The position numbers and the translations under genes are program-made. A stretch of 25,506 nt of DNA, from NCBI GenBank assembly GCA_964600165.1, contig CAZRIP010000049.1, forward strand, positions 1-25,506, read 5' to 3'. Under the pieces are notes generated by a model. The model made no database searches. It was not told where the DNA came from and saw only the letters and a list, made by a program, of their open reading frames with translations. Positions 1 through 5,672 of this stretch are shown here, piece by piece. Source of the DNA: CAZRIP01 sp964600165 (lineage in GTDB: Bacteria > Elusimicrobiota > Elusimicrobia > UBA1565 > UBA9628). Position 1 is the first letter of the stretch, and each line of letters begins with the position of its first letter.

Positions 1-1
1 C

Positions 2-1114
2 TCGCACCGCAGGACGCAGATGAGCGCGCGCCAGAGCCGGCTCGGTCTCGCGCTCGATCTTCCCGAGACGTCGGGCTGGAAGACCGAGGGACTACTTGAG
101 CTCGACTTTTACGGCAACCAGGGTCCGAACACCGCCCCCGGCTCCGCTCCCGGCGCGCAGACCGAGCGCGACTTCTTCAACAACCCGTCACTGCGCGTCC
201 GGCACGCCGTGCTCGACGCCACGAACGGCCGCTGGGACTTCAAGGCGGGCCAATACTGGTCGCTGTTCGGCTGGCAGACCGAGTATTTCCCGCCGGAGAT
301 CACCGTCCAATCCACGCCCGGCCAGCTCAACAACCGCACGGCTCAAATGCGCGCGGCCTACACCGCGGACCTCGGCGACGGCCTCGGCGCCCAGGCGGCG
401 GCGGCGATCCAACGGCCGGCCGAGATGAACTCGGGCTCTCCGGTCTACGTCGCGGCGACGCGGCTGTTCTCGTCGAAGCTCCAGTCGAACGTCAACACCG
501 GCTACGGCTCCGCGGTCAAGAGCCTCTCGGCCGCCGTCAGCCTGGAGGTGGTGCCGCTGGAGACTCAGGGCTACAACAACCCGACGTGCGAGGCCCTGGC
601 CTTCCAGGTTCTCGTCCCGATCATCCCCGCCTCGAAGCCCGGCGACAAGGCGAACAACCTCGCCTTCGTCGGCGAGTCCGTCGTCGGCTCCGGCATCGGA
701 GGAACGGAGCTTCCGCTGCTGACGATGGGCACGACGGGCCCGACCGCTCAGCAAGTCGGGACCGCGATCGATTCCGGCTTGGCGGCGCTCGACGCGCAGG
801 GCAACGTCCAGCCTCTCAAAGTGCGCACGTTCCGCGGCGCGCTGACCTACACGCTGCCCGACCCGCGCTGGGCCGTTTCCGCGGGCTACGCTCAGGTCGA
901 AGGGCGCGGCCTCGACCGCTTCAGCACGTCCGTCGCGGTTTCGAACGCGATCTCGCCGAAGGCGCAGTACGGCTGGGCGGCCGCGTTTTGGGACCCGAAG
1001 CCCTGGCTGCGTCTGGCGGCCGAGTTCAGCCAGACCCGCGACACCTACAACGACCCGAACGCCCGCTTCGCGACGAACAACCGCGTGCAGGTGTCGAGCT
1101 TCTTCGTATTCTGA
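2..1114 (+). CDS. Porin-like outer-membrane beta-barrel protein, 3' part of gene
   Basis: The frame is open to the left edge, so the N-terminus and signal peptide are missing; the first internal Met (position 20) is not the true start, because the residues just before it read smoothly into the ARQSRLGLAL stretch. That stretch, followed by a Gly/aromatic-rich strand ending in DFYG, and a later GQYWSLFGW segment, resemble the DcaP-like porins, where an RxSRLG motif opens the barrel. Alternating hydrophobic residues run through the chain, and the protein ends in SSFFVF, with the terminal Phe typical of barrels inserted by BamA. Expected role: passive channel in the outer membrane; the substrate cannot be told. 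There is no same-strand partner on its 3' side with a shared leader, since the next gene has its own promoter. Family assignment is by pattern only. Confidence 0.7.
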   Translation, partial: SHRRTQMSARQSRLGLALDLPETSGWKTEGLLELDFYGNQGPNTAPGSAPGAQTERDFFNNPSLRVRHAVLDATNGRWDFKAGQYWSLFGWQTEYFPPEITVQSTPGQLNNRTAQMRAAYTADLGDGLGAQAAAAIQRPAEMNSGSPVYVAATRLFSSKLQSNVNTGYGSAVKSLSAAVSLEVVPLETQGYNNPTCEALAFQVLVPIIPASKPGDKANNLAFVGESVVGSGIGGTELPLLTMGTTGPTAQQVGTAIDSGLAALDAQGNVQPLKVRTFRGALTYTLPDPRWAVSAGYAQVEGRGLDRFSTSVAVSNAISPKAQYGWAAAFWDPKPWLRLAAEFSQTRDTYNDPNARFATNNRVQVSSFFVF

Positions 1115-1176
1115 CGCCTCGCGCGGCTGAGGACGATCAAAGTCATCCCTTGAGGAGGAACTAACTGGAACTTTAC

Positions 1177-1205
1177 TTGAATTAATCGAGCAGGCCCATT
1201 ATCCT
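1177..1205 (+). promoter_or_regulatory. Promoter of the 1212-1718 gene, leaderless layout
   Basis: TTGAAT (1177-1182), a 17-bp spacer, and TATCCT (1200-1205) match the sigma-70 layout. The -10 box ends 6 nt before the ATG at 1212, so transcription would begin at or next to the start codon. No Shine-Dalgarno sequence lies in those 6 nt. Confidence 0.6.
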
Positions 1206-1211
1206 ACAGGC

Positions 1212-1718
1212 ATGAATGGGATGGTCCTATTCAGCTTGGCGTATCTGGGAGTTCTCCTCGCGCCGCCCGCCATCGCAGACTCGACTTGGTCGCCGCAAGC
1301 GCTTGTAGAAACAAGCAATGTTCCGGGCCAATTCTGGGTGAAGTTCGCCGACAAATACGTGCGCAGCGACGATCCGACGTTCCCCTCGGAGCAGGCGGCC
1401 TGCAAGATTCGCAATCGAGTCGTAGCGTCCTCTACGCACGCGGGCTGCTCGGAGTCGGGCGATCCGTCCGGGGTCCATTGGCTTCGAATCTCCCGTCCCT
1501 TATACACACTGCTCACGCTCGATCCCGTTAAGGGTACCTATCAGTACGACGATTTCGTCTCCGGCGTTCATCTCAGATGGTCGGGAGCCGGGGAAGTGCC
1601 GGATCTGCCCACGCTCGCCGCGCTGGCCGCCGCCGACACGATCGCGCCGCCGGAACTCCAGAACGCCCTGTGGTCTTTGGCCCGGCAGGCCGCGCCGAAG
1701 GCCGCCGCGACGAATTGA
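1212..1718 (+). CDS. Small exported protein of unknown function (168 aa)
   Basis: The protein begins with a hydrophobic segment (residues about 3-22) ending in PPAIADS, a plausible signal peptide with cleavage after Ala. The mature part has two Cys (in AACKIRN and HAGCSES) that could form a disulphide outside the cytoplasm, and a C-terminal Ala-rich helix (about residues 130-168). I do not recognise a family. The ATG at 1212 is chosen because a well-formed promoter ends 6 nt before it, implying a leaderless message. It converges on the isochorismatase-like gene with 69 bp between the two stops; no clear hairpin terminator is visible in that gap. Confidence 0.6.
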   Translation: MNGMVLFSLAYLGVLLAPPAIADSTWSPQALVETSNVPGQFWVKFADKYVRSDDPTFPSEQAACKIRNRVVASSTHAGCSESGDPSGVHWLRISRPLYTLLTLDPVKGTYQYDDFVSGVHLRWSGAGEVPDLPTLAALAAADTIAPPELQNALWSLARQAAPKAAATN

Positions 1719-1787
1719 GGCCTATTGCTGATCGGCCAGGGCCTGGGTCATGTCAGCCGACGCGGCGGCCCAACCAAACCCCGATCG

Positions 1788-2378
1788 TCATGCGTCTGAT
1801 GCCATTGCGCGAATAAAAGCCTCGGAGTCGATAACCGTCGCCTGCCTCGCGAAAACCTTCTCGGTCAGGACGCGATGTACTTCCGCGTCGCCGTCGAAGC
1901 AGCAATCCTTGATCACGACGCAGCGGAAATCGAGATCCGACGCCTGCCTGAGCGTCGAGAGCACGATGCCGCTGGTCGCGATCCCGAACAACACGAGATG
2001 GGTGATGCCCTGGGAGCGCAAGATCATCTCGAGATCGTTCCCCGAGAAAGCGCTGACCCGATGCTTGACGATGGAGATCTCGCCGGCCCTGGGGGCGACG
2101 GACTCGTGAAACTCCGCGGATTCAGTGCCGGTGATGAATTTGTTCGTCTGCCGTATCATCGCGAACATCGGATGCTCGGGATGCACCTCCGGGTACCCGG
2201 GCCGAAAGCCGATGCCGACGTGAATCACGGGCATTCGTTTCGCGCGGACGGCCTCCAAGACTCGGGCCGCGGGCTTGAAGATGCCTTCGGATCCGGGCAC
2301 GAAGCCGACGATCCCTTTTTGGCAATCGAGCGTCAGCAAGGCAGAGGTTTTCGGATTTAGTTTTAAGTTTTCAGGCAT
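1788..2378 (-). CDS. Isochorismatase-fold hydrolase lacking the catalytic Cys
   Basis: The 196-aa length and the pattern fit the isochorismatase/cysteine hydrolase superfamily: an N-terminal strand ending in LTLDCQ supplies Asp18, and Lys105 lies in SIVKHRVSAF, the expected second catalytic residue. The third motif, usually TxxCVxxT, reads FGIATSGIVLST, so the nucleophilic Cys is replaced by Ile138. Members with a TSG-VVLST form occur in the family, and isochorismatases proper also lack Cys, so the protein may be active with a different chemistry or may be a binding protein. A purine-rich GGGGGAG sits just before the ATG. The gene follows the peroxiredoxin stop by only 15 bp and is probably cotranscribed with it. 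Substrate unknown. Confidence 0.8.
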   Translation of the reverse strand: MPENLKLNPKTSALLTLDCQKGIVGFVPGSEGIFKPAARVLEAVRAKRMPVIHVGIGFRPGYPEVHPEHPMFAMIRQTNKFITGTESAEFHESVAPRAGEISIVKHRVSAFSGNDLEMILRSQGITHLVLFGIATSGIVLSTLRQASDLDFRCVVIKDCCFDGDAEVHRVLTEKVFARQATVIDSEAFIRAMASDA

Positions 2379-2393
2379 GATCTCCCCCGCCGG

Positions 2394-2921
2394 CTACTTC
2401 TTCTGGAGTTCCGTCAACGCGTCGAGAAGCTCTTGGCTGTGCTTCGCGGGGGCGACCTTGATGAACTCCTTCCGGATGACGCCGTCGGGACCGATGATGA
2501 AAGTGTTTCGCGCCGAAAGCGTCTCGCCGTGATAGCCCATCGTGGAACCGTAAAGAGTAGAGACGGCGTGATCGACGTCGGCGAGGAGCTTGAAATTCAG
2601 ATGCTCCTTCTCGCAGAAAGACTTGTGGGAATCGGGCGTCTGAACGCTGACGCCCAAGATCGTGACCTTCTTTTTCTTGAATTTGGACAGGTCTTCTTGG
2701 AAATTGTGGGCTTCGATGGTGCAGCCCCTGGTGAAATCCTTCGGGTAGAAGTACAGCACGACCCATTTCCCGCGCAGCTTGCCGAGAGCGACGGGCTTGC
2801 CCTCCTGGGAGTTGAGCGTAAAGTCGGGGGCGGCGGCGCCGACGGCCGGAATGGTCTGAACGGCTCGGGCGGCGAGCGGGGCCAGGAGCGCCGCGGCGAC
2901 CAGGATCGAAAGGGTTTTCAT
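2394..2921 (-). CDS. Exported PrxQ/Bcp-type peroxiredoxin
   Basis: This 175-aa protein reduces peroxides through a thioredoxin-fold peroxidatic Cys. The start is set at 2921 because residues 1-20 (MKTLSILVAAALLAPLAARA) form a signal peptide and a TATAAT box lies 6 nt upstream; a longer frame to 3032 adds only basic low-quality sequence. The motif YFYPKDFTRGCTIEA carries peroxidatic Cys67. The usual PrxQ resolving Cys at +5 is His here, but Cys103 lies 36 residues after Cys67, the spacing of the atypical PrxQ subgroup that uses a resolving Cys in helix alpha-3 (as in Xanthomonas PrxQ). The signal peptide places it in the periplasm, unlike most PrxQ proteins. First gene of a two-gene unit with the isochorismatase-fold protein. 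Confidence 0.88.
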   Translation of the reverse strand: MKTLSILVAAALLAPLAARAVQTIPAVGAAAPDFTLNSQEGKPVALGKLRGKWVVLYFYPKDFTRGCTIEAHNFQEDLSKFKKKKVTILGVSVQTPDSHKSFCEKEHLNFKLLADVDHAVSTLYGSTMGYHGETLSARNTFIIGPDGVIRKEFIKVAPAKHSQELLDALTELQKK

Positions 2922-2927
2922 GGCACG

Positions 2928-2933
2928 ATTATA
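2928..2933 (-). promoter_or_regulatory. -10 box of the peroxiredoxin gene
   Basis: On the minus strand a perfect TATAAT ends 6 nt before the ATG at 2921. No good -35 is seen at 17 bp (TCGAAG; TTCGAA at 18 bp). No Shine-Dalgarno sequence is possible in the 6-nt gap, so a leaderless message is likely. Confidence 0.55.
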
Positions 2934-3049
2934 CAATTTGAGTGTTCTCTCTTCGAAAGTGCCGCCGCGACGACGATCGGCGCCCGTATTATGGGTTTGC
3001 CTATTCCGAGAACGGTCGCTCGCGATTCGCAATGATCAGTGGAGTTTGC

Positions 3050-3055
3050 TAAAAT
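3050..3055 (+). promoter_or_regulatory. Possible promoter -10 in front of the tRNA-Tyr fragment
   Basis: TAAAAT lies 20 bp before the tRNA-Tyr fragment, with TTCGCA (3026-3031) 18 bp further up as a weak -35. This would suit a tRNA promoter, suggesting the fragment sits at the original tRNA location. The match is modest. Confidence 0.3.
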
Positions 3056-3075
3056 CCTCCGTCGGAATCGCACAC

Positions 3076-3114
3076 GGTTGGGTGGCTGAGCGGTCAAAAG
3101 CAACGGTCTGTAAA
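3076..3114 (+). pseudogene. 5' half of a tRNA-Tyr gene (39 bp exact copy)
   Basis: These 39 bases are identical to the first 39 bases of the complete tRNA-Tyr at 8668, from the 5' acceptor strand (GGTTGGG) through the D-arm and anticodon GTA to the end of the anticodon loop. Identity stops there; what follows (TCCCCGAGGCCCT) only loosely resembles the rest of the anticodon stem and variable arm, and there is no T-arm or 3' acceptor strand. It cannot make a tRNA. A break exactly in the anticodon loop is typical of tyrosine-recombinase attachment sites in tRNA genes, so this may be one end of an integrated element (see findings). Confidence 0.85.
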
Positions 3115-3204
3115 TCCCCGAGGCCCTCAAAAAAATTGTCTTTGTTTTTCCTCGAAAACGCCGTTCCTACCAGCAAAATCTAAATTCCCACAACTTGGCT
3201 CTCA

Positions 3205-3267
3205 TTGTGTCAAATGGGCGGGAAATGGCCCGTTTTGGACTAGGAGTGGACACTTTTTGGAGACTCG
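3205..3267 (+). repeat. Left copy of a ~63-bp imperfect direct repeat
   Basis: This segment aligns with 8532-8593: TTG(T/C)GTCAA, then 29 partly matching bases with identical spacing, then GGAGTGGACACTTTT(T)GGA(G/C)ACTCG, in which 23 of 25 positions agree. It lies 90 bp inside the tRNA-Tyr fragment, as its partner lies 74 bp before the complete tRNA. The 3115-3330 stretch holds nothing else I can support. Confidence 0.6.
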
Positions 3268-3330
3268 CGGAGCCGTTACCGAACAACTCGCGAAGGTGCC
3301 AGAGTGTTTGGCAACCACCCTCCATGGGCC

Positions 3331-3372
3331 TTTACACCACAAATCGCTTCTGTTATACTAATTGTGGTGTAA
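3331..3372 (+). promoter_or_regulatory. Promoter embedded in an 11-bp inverted repeat
   Basis: TTTACA (3331-3336), a 17-bp spacer and TATACT (3354-3359) form a near-consensus sigma-70 promoter. An inverted repeat brackets it: TTACACCACAA at 3332-3342 overlaps the -35, and TTGTGGTGTAA at 3362-3372 lies just after the -10, around the expected start of transcription. The arms are two helical turns apart or more (19-base loop; 30 bp between arm starts), suiting a dimeric repressor. The right arm ends 6 nt before the ATG at 3379, leaving no Shine-Dalgarno sequence. A related inverted repeat occurs at 4250-4288. Confidence 0.65.
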
Positions 3373-3378
3373 GACACT

Positions 3379-3696
3379 ATGGCGATCTTAAAAGGCATCC
3401 TGAAAGAAAGTCTGATTTACTATCTGGATTTAGACAAACGGCTCAAGGCACGCTTGAAGGAGCTCCCTCGCGGCAGCATCCTCAAGCGGCGCATCGGCCG
3501 GCAGGACTACTTTTACTTGAAAGTCCGGGATGGAGTCCGAGTGCAATCACGATACCTCGGGAAGAAAAGGCCGGCCGACATAGACAAGGCGATCAAGGAG
3601 CGGCGCTTGCTCAAGGACCAGTTGAAAGAGGTCGAGCAGAATCTAAAGATGCTGGCGCGGATCGAGAAGCGAAAACATGGACGAGCTGTTCCTTAG
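3379..3696 (+). CDS. Small basic protein paired with a nucleotidyltransferase-fold gene (105 aa)
   Basis: The chain has an N-terminal amphipathic helix, then a compact segment (about residues 29-65) containing LPRGSILKRRIGRQDYFYL and RVQSRYLGKK, and a highly charged C-terminal coiled-coil-like helix (about 66-105). The RGS-x3-R-x-I-x3-Y-x-YL...SxYLGK pattern is one I associate with small proteins encoded next to GSU2403-type nucleotidyltransferase-fold genes, although I cannot name a curated family with certainty. It overlaps the following gene by 20 bp, so the two are translationally coupled. Its promoter lies inside an inverted repeat, suggesting autoregulation, perhaps by this basic protein; that is inference. 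It may have been an antitoxin-like or regulatory partner, now stranded beside a broken gene. Confidence 0.6.
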   Translation: MAILKGILKESLIYYLDLDKRLKARLKELPRGSILKRRIGRQDYFYLKVRDGVRVQSRYLGKKRPADIDKAIKERRLLKDQLKEVEQNLKMLARIEKRKHGRAVP

Positions 3697-4368
3697 GCTC
3701 CTCAGGCTCTTCGATGAGCTGGGCCTCTGGAAAGACGGTGTCGAGCTGGTCGGGAGCTGGTCTTTTCTCCTTTATCAACGTCACTTAGGCGTTCGGCCTC
3801 TCCCCCTTCGCACGCAGGACATCGACTTTCTTTTGCCTTGGCCTTACCCGCAAAGACCCCACCTCGACCTCGCCGGGCCGCTCGCTGAACTCGGCTTCCG
3901 GTCGGCACGCAATCCCGACGGCTCCAACTACTTCATCCATCCTGAGCTAAAGCTCGAGTTTCTTTCAAGGACTCGATCTCCATAAAGGAAGGAAACGTCC
4001 GCGTTCGAGTGCCCAAGCCGCTGAATTTCTGCCTGCACAAGCTCGTGATCGCTCAGCGCCGCGCGAAAAAGGATAAGCGCGAGAAGGACATCCAGCAAGC
4101 GGTTTATATTTTGGCGATCCTGGATCCGAAAGACCTGCGGTTCGCTCTTGTCGAGTTGCCGCCAAAGCGGCGACAACTTGCACGCAAGAGCCTCGAAGCG
4201 GCGTGGGATCTCTTTCCTTTGGAGCGCTCCGCTCTAGCAAGACACGGGCTTACACCACAGAAATTACACAAGGGAATCTTGTGGTGTAGGCAGGCGTTCG
4301 CTGATCCCTCGCGCCGGCTCAAACGGAAGCTCGACGTCGACATGATCAGCGGAAAGATCGAGACCTGA
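3677..4368 (+). pseudogene. GSU2403-type nucleotidyltransferase-fold gene, disrupted
   Basis: The first part (3677 to about 3966) reads MDELFLRLLRLFDELGLWKD, then VELVGSWSFLLYQRHLGV and TQDIDFLLPWPY, which match the GSU2403 family of predicted nucleotidyltransferase folds (GS motif followed by a DxD-like TQDID). It stops at TAA after LEFLSRTRSP. The rest of the family pattern resumes in another frame from about 3967 (KDSISIKEGNVRVRVPKPLN, then FCLHKLVIAQRRAKKDKREK) and runs to 4368. Family members normally have some tens of residues between these two blocks, so a deletion of a length not divisible by three near 3960-3970 explains both the missing segment and the frame change. The last residues (after about 4250) look unlike the family and contain the second inverted repeat. 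Probably non-functional. Confidence 0.65.
4250..4288. repeat. Second copy of the TACACCACA / TGTGGTGTA inverted repeat
   Basis: TACACCACA (4251-4259) and TGTGGTGTA (4280-4288) repeat the arms found around the promoter at 3331-3372, with nearly the same spacing (20 versus 21 bases). A smaller hairpin, CACAAG/CTTGTG, lies between the arms. No convincing -10 box is present here. The copy lies within the C-terminal coding part of the broken nucleotidyltransferase-fold gene. Confidence 0.6.
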
Positions 4369-4751
4369 CACGCGCCGCGTCGCGGGAGATCGACAACGAC
4401 GGCCACTGCGGAATTAATTTTCGCTCGAGACTCGATAAAGTCGCATGCCACGCATTGTTCGAAGGCCGAGCGCGACTGGCGCAGCTGGGGAAACCGGTGT
4501 CATTGACCGAGGATGCGGCCGAACTCCTTGCGGTGTGCCAGAATATAACCTGGCTCTGCGCTAGCTTGTAGGAATTTTTAGCGCACCCCGCGCATTTAAT
4601 AGGATCGACCTCGAAAATGCGCCGCAAGCACGCTTGCCATGTTCCCTTCGCTTGAGCCGCCACGCCTTAGATCGCCTCGAAGGCCAAGCCTATGAGGTTT
4701 TCCGCCTGCGCTTCCGCGCGCAGAACCTGTCGCTGCGCACCTGCGAGTCGC
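4369..4751. other. Gene-poor stretch with only decayed fragments
   Basis: No complete gene can be supported in these 383 bases. The minus strand holds a short transposase-like fragment (listed separately). Other open frames here are short, lack starts with ribosome sites, and match nothing I recognise. Confidence 0.5.
4579..4663 (-). pseudogene. Possible remnant of a transposase C-terminal zinc-ribbon
   Basis: On the minus strand the peptide GTWQACLRRIFEVDPIKCAG resembles the W-x2-L(L)-x2-(V/I)-(Y/F)-E-(V/I)-D-(P/V)-x2-C-x2-C segment near the end of IS91-like transposases. The second half of the zinc ribbon (CGG and the following strand) is lost, and no transposase body precedes it. The match is short and could be chance, but it fits the decayed nature of the neighbourhood. 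Confidence 0.3.
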
Positions 4752-5594
4752 CTAGTAGTTGAAGGTCAGCGCGGCGGACGTGCCGGTGTCGGTCTTATCG
4801 AAGCCGGGAACGGGCTGGTTGGCCCGCTTCGTGAAATACGACAGCCTGAGGGAAAAATGCGTCGAGATGGCCGAGGTCAGATCGGTCTCGGTGTTGAGCT
4901 GGTAGGCCGGGGCGTCGCCTATATCCCCCAGATATTCCACGTCTTGGCTGAAATTCCAGGTGGCGCCCAGCACATGCGTGTACTTCGCGTATAGCCGTCC
5001 CGAGACGTAGTAATTGCGCGGGGCGTCGATGCGCTCCTCGTTGAGCTCGCCGCCCCCCACCTCGACGTCGATCTTGTCGTTTCGGCCGTTGACCAATCGG
5101 CGGCCCAGGCCTACGGAGGCGTCGTATCTGTTGATGATGCCGACGAAGCGATTCTTGTCCCAGGTGAACTTTTCGTAGAGAAGGTTAACGTCGCCGATCG
5201 CATACTTGATCTTTTCGCTCGCGTTGTACTCCTCGGAGACCGCTAGGCCGCCGCTCTGAGCGCCGAGGGCGGAGCCTATGATCTCCAGCTGATAGTGGCC
5301 CCAGCTATAGTCGTAAGTGTTCCTTATTGAAGCGGTGCTTCTCTTGTTGTTTCCGGTGGTGCTGACGAAGGAGCCATCGGCCGAGTCGCTCCAGGCCTGG
5401 GGCGGCGGCGCGGCGGTGGGAGCCGGAGGAAGCGGCAGCGGCTGCGGAACGACCGCCGCCGGCGCCGGCTGAGCCGGCGGATCCGGCGCGTTGACGGTCG
5501 CCGACGAGTATGCCGGCGGCGCCGAAGCGTCCGCAGCCGCCGCGGGGAGCGCGCGGACGAAGATGAAAGCGACGGCGCCCCACCTCAGAAGCAT
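4752..5594 (-). CDS. DUF481-family outer-membrane protein (YdiY-like)
   Basis: The start at 5594 gives MLLRWGAVAFIFVRALPAAA as a signal peptide. A GTG at 5672, directly after the upstream stop, would add an Arg-rich 26-residue extension with no ribosome site and is less likely. After the signal comes a Pro/Ala-rich linker (about residues 20-70), then about 200 residues of beta-strand repeats typical of the DUF481 / salt-induced outer-membrane protein family: GSFVSTTGNNKR, a KY(A/I)..NLLYEKFTW strand pair, GLGRRL, and EVGGGELNEE. The final TFNY ends in an aromatic residue as barrels do. Function in the family is poorly known; a 12-stranded barrel is likely. It lies directly downstream of the DUF3494 gene and probably shares its transcript. 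Confidence 0.75.
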   Translation of the reverse strand: MLLRWGAVAFIFVRALPAAAADASAPPAYSSATVNAPDPPAQPAPAAVVPQPLPLPPAPTAAPPPQAWSDSADGSFVSTTGNNKRSTASIRNTYDYSWGHYQLEIIGSALGAQSGGLAVSEEYNASEKIKYAIGDVNLLYEKFTWDKNRFVGIINRYDASVGLGRRLVNGRNDKIDVEVGGGELNEERIDAPRNYYVSGRLYAKYTHVLGATWNFSQDVEYLGDIGDAPAYQLNTETDLTSAISTHFSLRLSYFTKRANQPVPGFDKTDTGTSAALTFNY

Positions 5595-5672
5595 GCTCGA
5601 GAGACCTGTGAAGCCCAGCCGACGCCGAGTCGCGGCGGCGTTCCTCGCCAAGGAACGCCGGCGCTTCGGCAC

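Noticed and set aside
3115..3183. Possible continuation of the tRNA-Tyr copy
   Set aside because: After the anticodon loop only loose similarity remains, with no T-arm or 3' acceptor strand; the A- and T-rich run that follows is unrelated.
4320..4572. Open plus-strand frame with a LAQLGKPVSLTEDAAELLAV peptide
   Set aside because: No ribosome site, no recognised family, and it runs out of phase over the end of the broken nucleotidyltransferase-fold gene. It may be another remnant.
4649..4762. A plus-strand peptide resembling sigma-factor region 4 (ALDRLEGQAYEVFRLRFRAQ)
   Set aside because: The likeness covers about 30 residues, has no start or upstream domain, and the helix-turn-helix is cut by a stop. 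It is too weak to call, though a remnant is possible.
5595..5672. GTG start at 5672 for the DUF481 gene
   Set aside because: It adds an Arg-rich 26-residue extension before the signal peptide and has no ribosome site; ATG at 5594 gives a standard signal peptide.
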